Origin: Flammeovirga sp. EKP202
GTDB taxonomy: Bacteria > Bacteroidota > Bacteroidia > Cytophagales > Flammeovirgaceae
NCBI RefSeq assembly: GCF_014534745.1
Contig: NZ_JACVVP010000025.1
Coordinates: 1 to 64,000 of the forward strand
Direction: 5' to 3'
Length of the DNA: 64,000 bases
The notes beneath the pieces are model-generated. The model made no database searches. It was not told the DNA's origin and saw only the letters and a list, made by a program, of their open reading frames with translations. The translations under genes were made by a program, and so were the position numbers. Positions 19,368 through 28,044 of this stretch are shown here, piece by piece; positions within the stretch are counted from its first letter, which is position 1, and each line of letters begins with the position of its first letter.

Positions 19368-19373
19368 TTAGTC

Positions 19374-20291
19374 ATGAATTTTATTGCCATTGATTTTGAA
19401 ACTGCGAATGCCAAACGTACGAGTGCGTGTTCGATTGGGATTGTAGTAGTCGAAAACTACGAGATTGTAGATTCTCAACATCATCTGATTAAACCCTTAC
19501 CGAACTACTATAATGCTATGAATATTGATATTCATGGCATTACACCAGAAATGACTGAAAGTGCACCTACTTTTGATCTAAGATGGAGTGAACTGCATCA
19601 GTTACTTACCAAATATCCTCTTTTGGCCCATAATGCTGCATTTGACTTCACCGTACTTAGAGATACACTTACAGCCTATCATCAACCTTTGCCTGATATA
19701 GAATTTTATTGTTCTCTTATACTTTCCAGAAAAGCATTGCCCAACCTTGGTGGGTATGGGTTAAGTGCTCTCTCTGATCATTTTAATATCAAACTTGATC
19801 ATCACAATGCAGAGAGCGATGCAAAAGCAGCAGCCATTATTGCTTTGAAAATGCTAGAAATTCATGGCAGTGAATCTTTAGAAACGCTCACTGAAAAAAT
19901 GGGAAGTAAGCAAGGATTCATGAAAAGTAATGGCTCATTTCAAAACTTTGGCAATGGTAGACCTGTAAAGAAAAGGAAAACGTATCAATTCCAACCTGCA
20001 AATAACCCCAACCCTAATCACCGCTTTTACAATAAACATGTTGTATTTACTGGAAAATTAAACGAGATCAATCGAAAAGAAGCAATGCAAAAAGTGGTCT
20101 CTGTAGGGGGAAAAGTATTCCCTGATATGTTGACCCCTCAAACTGATTTTTTAGTAGTTGGACAACAGGACTTCAAGAAATATGGTGAAGGTTTCAAGTC
20201 TTCCAAATTAAAAACGGCTGAAAAATATAAAGAACAAGGCTACCCATTGTTTATTATGGGTGAAAATGAATTTTTATTATCCGTTGAATAA
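19374..20291 (+). CDS. DEDDh 3'-5' exonuclease with C-terminal BRCT domain
   Basis: 305 residues. The N-terminal half is an epsilon-like exonuclease with all motifs: Exo I AIDFETAN (Asp7, Glu9), Exo II HNAAFDFTVL and Exo III HHNAESDAKAAA. The C-terminal 80 residues form a BRCT domain of the DNA ligase type (KHVVFTGKLNEINRKEAMQ, VGGKVFPDMLTPQTDFLVVG). The combination suggests a DNA repair nuclease brought to breaks or to a partner, and not the replicative proofreader, which here is fused to DnaE. A weak hairpin (GAACTACA/TGTAGTTC) follows the stop codon. Confidence 0.88.
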   Translation: MNFIAIDFETANAKRTSACSIGIVVVENYEIVDSQHHLIKPLPNYYNAMNIDIHGITPEMTESAPTFDLRWSELHQLLTKYPLLAHNAAFDFTVLRDTLTAYHQPLPDIEFYCSLILSRKALPNLGGYGLSALSDHFNIKLDHHNAESDAKAAAIIALKMLEIHGSESLETLTEKMGSKQGFMKSNGSFQNFGNGRPVKKRKTYQFQPANNPNPNHRFYNKHVVFTGKLNEINRKEAMQKVVSVGGKVFPDMLTPQTDFLVVGQQDFKKYGEGFKSSKLKTAEKYKEQGYPLFIMGENEFLLSVE

Positions 20292-20349
20292 GAAGAGAAC
20301 TACAGTTTTTCAAACCTCGTAAAGATTGTAGTTCTACCTCCTATTTTCA

Positions 20350-20586
20350 TTAGACCAACAACCTACCTGTTGTCAGTGGGACCATTTCATTATCTTGAAT
20401 CACAAAGATTTTTCTATTACGATAATAAATCGCAGTTTCTGGCAATTCATCATGGGTCTCCTCTATACTTTTCAATACATAATTCTTATTGAATAATGAA
20501 AATTGGATAGGAGCTTCATTAAGGTCAAAAAAGAAGTTTTGAAGTAGTCCACTTCCTTCATTTTTGAAGATACATCTGTAATACAT
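20350..20586 (-). CDS. Hypothetical small protein
   Basis: 78 residues, no signal peptide or membrane segment. The sequence alternates hydrophobic and polar residues (NYVLKSIEETHDELPETAIYY, then KIFVIQDNEMVPLTTG), suggesting a small beta-rich cytoplasmic domain. I do not recognise a family. It stands alone, with the divergent modABC genes upstream. Confidence 0.6.
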   Translation of the reverse strand: MYYRCIFKNEGSGLLQNFFFDLNEAPIQFSLFNKNYVLKSIEETHDELPETAIYYRNRKIFVIQDNEMVPLTTGRLLV

Positions 20587-20739
20587 CGAATTGGGTTGGT
20601 TTGAGTTTGTAGTTTATGATACACAAAAAAACTTGTTAAAGAAGGACAATTCCTTGGTCATTCTTAGTGGTGCTTCAATTTAGTTTAATTTTTTATATAA
20701 ATTTACTTTTCTATCTAATAAATAAACGTTCTATATACG

Positions 20740-21483
20740 ATGTTATCAAAAGTTCAACAGTCTTTTATGTTCCTTGCCGGCCTAGTTCTCTTCACTTATT
20801 GCAATACGCCAAACCAACAAGTTGAAACGCTAAAGATTGCTACTTCTGCTAACATGCAGTTTGTAATGCGAGACTTAATACACTCTTTTGAACAAGAGAG
20901 TGGTATTGCCAGTGAAATTATTGTAGGCTCATCAGGAAAGCTTTCTGCTCAAATTATCAATGGTGCTCCTTATGATGTATTTGTTTCTGCAGATATGATT
21001 TACCCTCAAGCATTAAAAAAAGAGAACATGAATGCCTCTGATGTCATTCTGTATTCGGTAGGAAAATTGGTAGTTTGGAGCAAAGAAAGACGTTTTCAAT
21101 TTGAGGAGATTGATGATAAATTGATTACCAAAATCGCAATTGCCAATCCCAAAACTGCCCCGTATGGTAAAGCTGCACTAGAAGCCATCCAACATTCATT
21201 TAATGATAGCCTTCAAAATAAATTGGTTTTTGGTGAAAGTATATCACAAGTCAATCAGTTTATTTTAGCAGACCAAGTAGACTTAGGTTTCAGCTCTATT
21301 TTTATTGTCAATGCTCCCTCAAACAAAAACCTTGGGTATTGGTCAGAAGTACCGGAACATCTATATGAACCCATTGCACAAGGGATGATCAGTATTAAAG
21401 GTAAGCATGAGAAAGAAGCCCAACAACTTCTTGATTTTATTATGAGCAATAAAGGTCAAGCGATCCTTAAAAGTTACCATTGA
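20740..21483 (+). CDS. modA: Molybdate ABC transporter, substrate-binding lipoprotein
   Basis: 247 residues. It binds molybdate or tungstate and delivers it to ModB. A lipobox-like FTYC (Cys21) suggests membrane anchoring. Family motifs are the opening KIATSANMQFVMRDLI, the oxyanion contacts GSSGKLSAQI and YDVFVSADM, and ANPKTAPYGKAALEAI. It is the first gene of modABC. A molybdate riboswitch or ModE site was not seen upstream. Confidence 0.93.
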   Translation: MLSKVQQSFMFLAGLVLFTYCNTPNQQVETLKIATSANMQFVMRDLIHSFEQESGIASEIIVGSSGKLSAQIINGAPYDVFVSADMIYPQALKKENMNASDVILYSVGKLVVWSKERRFQFEEIDDKLITKIAIANPKTAPYGKAALEAIQHSFNDSLQNKLVFGESISQVNQFILADQVDLGFSSIFIVNAPSNKNLGYWSEVPEHLYEPIAQGMISIKGKHEKEAQQLLDFIMSNKGQAILKSYH

Positions 21484-21522
21484 TATAATTACTTCTTTAT
21501 CTTTGAGTAATTTTTAGCATTT

Positions 21523-22194
21523 ATGATAGACTGGACTCCATTTATATTGACATTAAAATTGGCATTGCTCACCACAATAATATTGTTTTGCATTGCTATA
21601 CCTCTAGGGTATTTTCTGTCAAAAAGAAAAAACATATTTACCATCTTCTTAGAAACATTATTTGGCCTTCCTCTAGTGTTACCCCCTACTGTATTAGGTT
21701 TTTATATCCTTATCACACTAGGTAAAAATAGCCTAATAGGAGACTTTTTATCGGAGCATTTCGATATTCAATTAGTGTTTTCATTCAGTGGTTTATTGAT
21801 CGGATCTATTATATATAGCTTTCCTTTTATGATCCAACCTCTTCAAGCAGGTTTCTCCACCATCCCCGAAGACTTGATTCATGCTGCAATGCTTATGGGT
21901 AAAAAAGAGATTACAATACTTCTAAAAGTTGTTTTACCCAATATGAAAAGTGCAATATTAAGTGGGTTAGTCCTTACATTTGCACATACAATTGGTGAGT
22001 TTGGTGTGGTATTAATGATAGGTGGTAACATCCCTGATAAAACAAAAGTAGCCTCAATTGCTATATATGATTATGTAGAAAGTATGCAGTACGACAATGC
22101 TCACGAATATGCGTTTATATTACTTTGCTTCTCATTTACAATACTTTTCCTACTTTATTATTTTAACCGTAAGAATAATTTCAACCTCAAGTGA
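21523..22194 (+). CDS. modB: Molybdate ABC transporter, permease
   Basis: 223 residues with about five membrane segments. It starts DWTPFILTLKLALLTTIILF, has the conserved LPLVLPPTVLGFY loop and the EAA motif that contacts ModC (HAAMLMGKKEITILLKVVLPNMK), and ends in a basic tail. It lies 39 bases after modA and overlaps modC by four bases, so translation of modB and modC is probably coupled. Confidence 0.93.
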   Translation: MIDWTPFILTLKLALLTTIILFCIAIPLGYFLSKRKNIFTIFLETLFGLPLVLPPTVLGFYILITLGKNSLIGDFLSEHFDIQLVFSFSGLLIGSIIYSFPFMIQPLQAGFSTIPEDLIHAAMLMGKKEITILLKVVLPNMKSAILSGLVLTFAHTIGEFGVVLMIGGNIPDKTKVASIAIYDYVESMQYDNAHEYAFILLCFSFTILFLLYYFNRKNNFNLK

Positions 22195-22982
22195 TCCACA
22201 TTAGCCTATATAAAAAAATCAATAAGAGTAAAGTTCAAAGTCAATTTCAATTAGAGTTTGACTTAGGTGATATTATTGGTATTACAGGACCTTCCGGTAA
22301 GGGGAAAACTACTTTTCTCAAGGTTATAGCAGGGCTTATGGATTGCGAAAAAGGAAGAATTATTTTCAATGATACAGTTTGGTTAGACACCACTTCAAAA
22401 GTCCAATTGTCACCACAAAAAAGAAATATTGGTTTTGTATTTCAGGATTATGCACTTTTCCCTAATATGAATGTCATTCAAAATATTTCATTTGCTCAAA
22501 ATGAGAAGTTTGAAAAAGAGGAATTGGAACGATTAATTGATGCATTTGAGATCAGAAGCTTACTAAAACAAAAAGTCAATACACTATCAGGCGGTCAGAA
22601 ACAAAGAGTAGCTATTGCAAGAGCTTTGGTACAACTTCCTCACCTTTTATTGATGGACGAACCTTTTTCTGCTTTAGATTTCAGAGTAAAACAAAGAGTG
22701 ATTGACTACATCATGCATTTTCAAAGTAAACACCATACACCCCTACTTATCAATACGCATCAAATCCATGAATTAGAAGCATTAACCCAACATATTTATG
22801 AGTTGAATGACTTCCAATTACAACTTCTTGACATGGATGCTAGAATTCAAGAAAAAGCAATTGTTACCCAAATCAATATTGAAGAGCGAACTATGGAAGT
22901 TGAGCTTGATCGTAGAAACTACGTTTTACCTCTCAAAAAAGGAGTAGTGTTAGGAGAGCAAATTCATATCTCTATTGAGTAA
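22191..22982 (+). CDS. modC: Molybdate ABC transporter, ATPase
   Basis: 263 residues, starting at GTG within the modB stop region (GTGA overlap). All ABC motifs are present: Walker A GPSGKGKTTF, Q-loop FVFQDYALFPN, signature LSGGQKQRVAIARAL, Walker B LLLMDEPFSALD and the H-loop in LLINTHQIHE. The protein is shorter than the 350-residue ModC forms. The C-terminal regulatory TOBE region is reduced to about 50 residues, so molybdate-dependent trans-inhibition may be weak or absent. Confidence 0.92.
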   Translation: MIHISLYKKINKSKVQSQFQLEFDLGDIIGITGPSGKGKTTFLKVIAGLMDCEKGRIIFNDTVWLDTTSKVQLSPQKRNIGFVFQDYALFPNMNVIQNISFAQNEKFEKEELERLIDAFEIRSLLKQKVNTLSGGQKQRVAIARALVQLPHLLLMDEPFSALDFRVKQRVIDYIMHFQSKHHTPLLINTHQIHELEALTQHIYELNDFQLQLLDMDARIQEKAIVTQINIEERTMEVELDRRNYVLPLKKGVVLGEQIHISIE

Positions 22983-22997
22983 AACTCTTTAAAAGGA

Positions 22998-23052
22998 AAA
23001 GCATGTTCAAAACTTTTTCATTATTGAAAATAAGCTCTAAACATGCTTTAAT
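22998..23052 (+). terminator. Probable terminator of modABC
   Basis: AAAGCATGTT pairs with AACATGCTTT across a 32-base loop, then TAATAAA. It begins 15 bases after the modC stop codon. The long loop lowers confidence. Confidence 0.5.
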
Positions 23053-23212
23053 AAACCATACTAAATTGAGTATTTGCATTGATCAGGTCATCTAATTAAT
23101 GCTGGTAAAATCTTATTTTTGCTTTGTTTTCTTAATTGGTTAATAAGCAAGCTAATTCATTTAATAATACACAAGAACTGATGATTTATTGTTTTTTGAA
23201 CTACAAATTAAA

Positions 23213-23494
23213 CTAAACTGCTATGTTTATTTCTTCTTCTTCATGGAAGCGATCTAATTGGTATTTCACAAAAAGAGCTTCAATATCTTCTTCCTGAATT
23301 GGGTCAAAAGACATAAATAAGGGACGTTTAGTTAGATTTGAGCCAGATAAAATCATTACAGGATGTCCTGCTTTTAATAATTTCACCTTGTTTGAATTTA
23401 ATGTGATACCCAAATCTCTTTTGAGGATAGAGCGCTTAGAAAGCTGAGCTATTAAAGAGTAATTTAGGGCATCATACACATACATTGTGGTCAT
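23213..23494 (-). CDS. Hypothetical small protein
   Basis: 93 residues, soluble, with a very acidic C-terminus (RFHEEEEINIAV). No family recognised. It contains short beta-like stretches (KLLKAGHPVMILSG). It faces away from the MBL hydrolase gene, so the 210-base gap probably holds two promoters. Confidence 0.6.
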   Translation of the reverse strand: MTTMYVYDALNYSLIAQLSKRSILKRDLGITLNSNKVKLLKAGHPVMILSGSNLTKRPLFMSFDPIQEEDIEALFVKYQLDRFHEEEEINIAV

Positions 23495-23706
23495 AACATT
23501 ATAGTTTGAATAAAGAGTGCTGCATTTTATAGTCTAGCTAAATGTAATATTTATTAAAGTCAAAACCAAATATATTGACTTATGCAAGAGTTACATCGTT
23601 TTTCTTTATGAAAATTTATCATTCATTTTTAACCAATTGGTTTTTAATTCATTGATTTAACATTAAATTGAGTCGATAATTATAAAAACATTAATCTAGA
23701 AACTTC

Positions 23707-24396
23707 ATGAAAGTAACCTACTTAGGCCACGCTTCTCTTCTGATTGAAACAGCAGGCAAAAAGCTAATCGTTGACCCATTTATTTCACCAAATGAGCTGG
23801 CTAAAGATATCAATATTGATGAACTAGAAGCTGATTATATCTTGATTACACACGGACATCAAGACCACGTGGTAGATGTAGAAGCAATTGCACAAAGAAC
23901 AGGAGCTACAATCATCTCAAACTTTGAAATAGTGTCTTACTACGGCGAGAAGGGGCTTAACGGACACCCAATGAACCATGGAGGTAAATTTACTTTCGAT
24001 TTTGGCACATTAAAATACGTCAACGCCATTCATTCAAGTGTATTACCTGATGGTACTTACGCGGGTAATCCAGGTGGTTTTGTGCTTTGGAATAAGGAAG
24101 GGAAAATTTACATTGCAGGTGATACTGCCTTAACAATGGATATGAAATTGATTCCTGCAACATGTGGTGATCTTGATCTTGCAATTTTACCAATTGGAGA
24201 TAACTTTACAATGGGTTATGAAGACGCTAAAATTGCAGCTCAATACCTAGAGTGCAATACAATTATGGGTTATCATTATGACACCTTCCCTCCTATAAAA
24301 ATCGATAAAGCAGCAGCTACTCGTTATTTTAAACAATCTGAAAAATCACTCCTATTACCTAACATAGGAGAAACAATTGACATAGATACGGTCTAG
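23707..24396 (+). CDS. Metallo-beta-lactamase-fold hydrolase (UPF0173 family)
   Basis: 229 residues, the full length of UPF0173 metal-dependent hydrolases. The start VTYLGHASLLIETAGKKLI and the metal motif THGHQDHVVD (His49, His51, Asp53, His54) are family signatures. Further metal ligands are in IAGDTAL and MGYHYDTFP. The physiological substrate of this family is not established. The gene is monocistronic and converges on the porin gene. Confidence 0.9.
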   Translation: MKVTYLGHASLLIETAGKKLIVDPFISPNELAKDINIDELEADYILITHGHQDHVVDVEAIAQRTGATIISNFEIVSYYGEKGLNGHPMNHGGKFTFDFGTLKYVNAIHSSVLPDGTYAGNPGGFVLWNKEGKIYIAGDTALTMDMKLIPATCGDLDLAILPIGDNFTMGYEDAKIAAQYLECNTIMGYHYDTFPPIKIDKAAATRYFKQSEKSLLLPNIGETIDIDTV

Positions 24397-24409
24397 CTAA
24401 ATATCATTT

Positions 24410-24452
24410 AAAACCTTTGCTTCATTGGTGTTCATGATGAGGTAAAGGTTTT
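24410..24452. terminator. Bidirectional terminator between the hydrolase and porin genes
   Basis: AAAACCTTT pairs with AAAGGTTTT, with a further TTCAT/ATGA pairing inside. The right edge overlaps the last base pairs of the porin stop codon. It lies 14 bases after the hydrolase gene. Confidence 0.65.
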
Positions 24453-25803
24453 AAAACCACCATTCCGACTTAAGCCCAAGGTAATTCCCCACATTTCCTG
24501 AATTTTCTGCTTCATAATACTGAGAAAGCCCATACTTTTTAACCACATCATTGTATACTGCAATAGAATACACCAAACGGATATGTGGCCTAGCCATTAA
24601 ACTTCTCTCACCCGAAGGAACATACACTGGAGCAATTGTAAATTTATTCATCTGTCCTAAACCTGGAGTAAAACCTGTTAAGCCCTGAGAATACTCCTGA
24701 AAATCACGCATCTGAAAATTATATTCTAACATGAGTTGTAGTTTATCAGATAAATAAATCATAGGCCGAAAACCAATGGATAAATCCCATTTTTCATTAG
24801 GCCTATTGTCTGCTACAAACACCGGTGTAGTCGCACCCATAGCGTATCGAAAAACACCATATCCCATTAAACCCCAATACTTATTGATATCGTACACAAA
24901 ATTTTCAGTAATATTAATCCCATATGCACCATCATAACGTCCTTTTATATTTGGGTTACCGAAATTGATAAAGGAACGAGAAGACCATCCATCATCTCCT
25001 GGACCATTGGCTATTCTTGCTCCAAATCGTATAGACGAATGATTTAAGAAATTATCTTTCTGATACATATGCATCACCCCCAACAACCATCCATAATCAC
25101 TTATTTCCTTTACAATAAACTGCGGTTCAGTAAGTGAATCTTTGCCGGTGAAATGGTATTCACCCATAAAGTTAAAAGTGTGATTTGGGTTCAAATGCCA
25201 ACGGTGTTGTAATGAAATAACATGCTTTTGCCTACCATCATCATAATTGGAATCGCCATAAGGGTTGCCTGGCTGATCTTGAACAACTAAAGCTTTAATC
25301 AATGAAATTGTGGTAGTACCAATCGTCAAACCAAAACCTTGACCAGTCAGGTTATTGAATTGCCAATAATCGGCCATATCAATGTTTTTATCTCTAAAAT
25401 ACTTGCTTCCTACCCATAAATGAATGGGTATATTATACAATGTATCGGTGATGTCTAGAAAAACTTCTACAAAATTGGTTTTTGTATCATTGGCAATAAA
25501 AGTATTATCACCGGAAAAAGACTGTGTGGTCAATTGAAATTGTATTTTAGGACCATCTTCCTTCATATCTAATAACCGATGAATATTGGTCACACCCGTT
25601 AATTCAATGTAGTCATTCTCTTCTAATCTCCCCCCTAAAGCACCTTGATTAGAGAGGTTCAACCGCGCTCCTACTTTATCTCCATCTAGTGAAGAGGATA
25701 TACCTACCCTGCCATAAGTATGAAATTCAAATGTTTTCTGTGCAGAAAGCTGAGTACTGAAAATTGAAAAGATGGTAAAAAGTAGTAGTACGTTTTTATA
25801 CAT
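24451..25803 (-). CDS. LamB-like carbohydrate porin
   Basis: About 450 residues from the preferred start. MYKNVLLLFTIFSIFS begins a clean signal peptide that ends LSAQ. A start 29 codons further upstream would precede it with an unlikely basic and hydrophobic leader. The mature protein is a beta-barrel: it opens TFEFHTYGRVGISSS, has a LamB-type stretch (SKYFRDKNIDMADYWQFN followed by LTGQGFGL), many aromatic alternations and a C-terminal Phe (KSEWWF). Maltoporins of this kind admit oligosaccharides. No sugar genes are adjacent, so the substrate is unknown. Confidence 0.75.
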   Translation of the reverse strand: MYKNVLLLFTIFSIFSTQLSAQKTFEFHTYGRVGISSSLDGDKVGARLNLSNQGALGGRLEENDYIELTGVTNIHRLLDMKEDGPKIQFQLTTQSFSGDNTFIANDTKTNFVEVFLDITDTLYNIPIHLWVGSKYFRDKNIDMADYWQFNNLTGQGFGLTIGTTTISLIKALVVQDQPGNPYGDSNYDDGRQKHVISLQHRWHLNPNHTFNFMGEYHFTGKDSLTEPQFIVKEISDYGWLLGVMHMYQKDNFLNHSSIRFGARIANGPGDDGWSSRSFINFGNPNIKGRYDGAYGINITENFVYDINKYWGLMGYGVFRYAMGATTPVFVADNRPNEKWDLSIGFRPMIYLSDKLQLMLEYNFQMRDFQEYSQGLTGFTPGLGQMNKFTIAPVYVPSGERSLMARPHIRLVYSIAVYNDVVKKYGLSQYYEAENSGNVGNYLGLKSEWWF

Positions 25804-26034
25804 AGGTGCGATGAGAGAAATTAGTCTAAACAAAAACAAGAGAAGCCTTACAATAAAGCTTCTCTTATAAATATATGTTTTAAAAATCAAAAAGTAGCAA
25901 TGCTTTCATTTAATCTGAAAGACTAATTAATATTTTTAGTTGGGTGATTACGTTGTTCAGATATTTTGTATTTATTTTTTGTTTTAAAAATTAGAGGTGT
26001 AAATGTTGATTTTAGACATCCGATAAAATACCAT

Positions 26035-27597
26035 TTAGGCGATAGACTGAGAATCTGGATCAGTTGTTCTACTATTTAAGCTTTCGAAAACGGAGTGTAA
26101 TTGCTTCATAGCATCAACAAATTCAATTCCTTCTCCTTGATCATTAATAAAAGATACTTTCTTTGTCTCCAATAAATCTAAACGATAAACAGGATCGAGA
26201 GCTATAAAATCTTTCACGTCCATCAGGTTATAACCTTTCTCAGAAATTTTAACGGAAACATATCTTACTTTCTGTTCCTCTTCCACGTCATAGAATTCAA
26301 CAGGCATGGACCTTCCCATCAACATACCTTTGATCTCTTGCTCTGGACTTACTCTCAAGCCATAGAACATTTTAATCAATTTAAACATTGCGATGGATAC
26401 AATCACAGTGAAAGTAATACATACTTCTATACCGATCATTTGTATTAACAACTGCTCCCATCGAGGAAGAATCAATAATTCTTGTTTTCCGAAAAGGGCT
26501 ACACACAATGTACCGAAAATGCCTCCAAATCCATGTACAGGAATTGCTCCCACTGGGTCATCCACTTTGAATACCTTAAGCATTAAATCATAACCAACAT
26601 TATGAATGACACCTGATATTAAACCAATGATTAATGAAGACATTGGAGAAACGACATTACAACATGCTGTAATTGCTACTAGACCCGTCAAGGCTCCTCC
26701 CATCATTTTCTCGATAAGATCACCTCTATCTTGAAAGAAATAGCAGTAAAAGAAGGCTGAAAAACAAGCTGAGGCACCTGCTACATTGGTATTAAGAATA
26801 ATCTCGAAAACATCTGATGTAAAGGTAAGTGTACTACCACCATTAAAACCCCACCAGCCAATCCAAAGAAGCATCACCCCTAAAATACTATAAGAGTAAT
26901 CCGAGGCTTTAATGCTCTTGGGTTTACCTTCGTGATCAAAACGACCAATACGTGGTCCCACCATGATCATACCTACCAAACCAACACATGCACCTAAAGT
27001 ATGCACTACGGTTGAGCCTGCAAAATCCATAAAACCCATATTAGCCAACCAAGCCATATTGTTATTATAGAAGAGATTTCCCCAAGCCCAGTGTCCAAAA
27101 ACAGGATAGATCACAATTGCCGTTACCAAAGAACCAATGAAATAAGGTACAACTCCCGTTCTACCTGACATAGCTCCCGAAACAATAGTGAGTGCAGTCC
27201 CTGCGAAAACAAGTTGAAATAGAAAAAACACAATACCAGGGATCGTTAAATCGCCATTGTGTAGATTTTGCCCCACAAAGAGATCTGGCTCAAAGCCAAT
27301 AATTCCAAGATAAGATTTCCCAAACATGAACCCAAAACCTACCAAAAAGAAGCCTAAAACTCCTGCCACTAAATCCATCAAGTTTTTACTTCCGACACTT
27401 GATCGATGTTCTTTTTGTACTAGACCTGTCTCTAAGGTTTTGAACCCTGCCTGCATTAGAAAAACTAGAAATGCCGACAATAAAACCCATAGTGTATCTG
27501 GAATATTGAAAGATTCTGTATTGACAGTTTCTGTAGCCAATAGTGTTGTAGGTAATAATAAGAAAATGCTAATTGTAGTTACGGTGAAATATAACAT
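26035..27597 (-). CDS. amt: Ammonium transporter (first paralogue) with unusual C-terminal tail
   Basis: 520 residues. A signal-like N-terminus (FLLLPTTLLATET) is followed by eleven membrane segments of the Amt/Mep/Rh family. The pore is intact: FKTLETGLVQKEHRSSVGSK near the start, the first pore histidine in VVHTLGACVGLVG and the second in IPVHGFGGIFGTL. The cytoplasmic tail begins as usual (YGLRVSPEQE) but then reads KGMLMGRSMPVEFYD and continues for about 100 residues, with RYVSVKISEKGYNLMDVKD. In typical AmtB proteins this place holds the GLDxxEHGExAY motif used in control by GlnK. No glnK gene is adjacent. It is a close paralogue of the next upstream gene. Confidence 0.93.
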   Translation of the reverse strand: MLYFTVTTISIFLLLPTTLLATETVNTESFNIPDTLWVLLSAFLVFLMQAGFKTLETGLVQKEHRSSVGSKNLMDLVAGVLGFFLVGFGFMFGKSYLGIIGFEPDLFVGQNLHNGDLTIPGIVFFLFQLVFAGTALTIVSGAMSGRTGVVPYFIGSLVTAIVIYPVFGHWAWGNLFYNNNMAWLANMGFMDFAGSTVVHTLGACVGLVGMIMVGPRIGRFDHEGKPKSIKASDYSYSILGVMLLWIGWWGFNGGSTLTFTSDVFEIILNTNVAGASACFSAFFYCYFFQDRGDLIEKMMGGALTGLVAITACCNVVSPMSSLIIGLISGVIHNVGYDLMLKVFKVDDPVGAIPVHGFGGIFGTLCVALFGKQELLILPRWEQLLIQMIGIEVCITFTVIVSIAMFKLIKMFYGLRVSPEQEIKGMLMGRSMPVEFYDVEEEQKVRYVSVKISEKGYNLMDVKDFIALDPVYRLDLLETKKVSFINDQGEGIEFVDAMKQLHSVFESLNSRTTDPDSQSIA

Positions 27598-27970
27598 AAG
27601 AGTAAATTTTGGTTGTCAGTCTGCTAGTTAATAAGAGCTCTATAAAAACATCGCACATTTTTATGTACTTCAAAATTAGGGGATTAGAATCGCAATTGTA
27701 AATTATAAGGTGAAAATATAATCAAAACTGCTAAAAAACAGGAAGTTAACACTATAAATAGCAGATAATATAAAGTATTAAATTGATATTTATTGAACCA
27801 TTAAAAATAAAAAATAACACCATATAAAAACTCATTACAATCACCTCACAAATACCACATTTCAGCTGTTGATTGATTGAAAAAATAGCGCCCTAAAAAA
27901 TCATTTTAAGTAAGTATTAAAACATAGTAATATCCTTAAATTCATGTCTTAATCATATCCAAAAAATGAA

Positions 27971-28007
27971 ATAAAAAAAGCAACCACAAAACGAATTATG
28001 GTTGCTT
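27971..28007 (-). terminator. Terminator of the upstream ammonium transporter gene
   Basis: AAGCAACCA pairs with TGGTTGCTT, followed on the minus strand by seven T. It separates the two amt genes, so they are probably transcribed independently. The rest of the 447-base gap shows no gene. Confidence 0.85.
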
Positions 28008-28044
28008 ACAAATGTATTTTATATTAAGAAAAAAACTTACAGAA

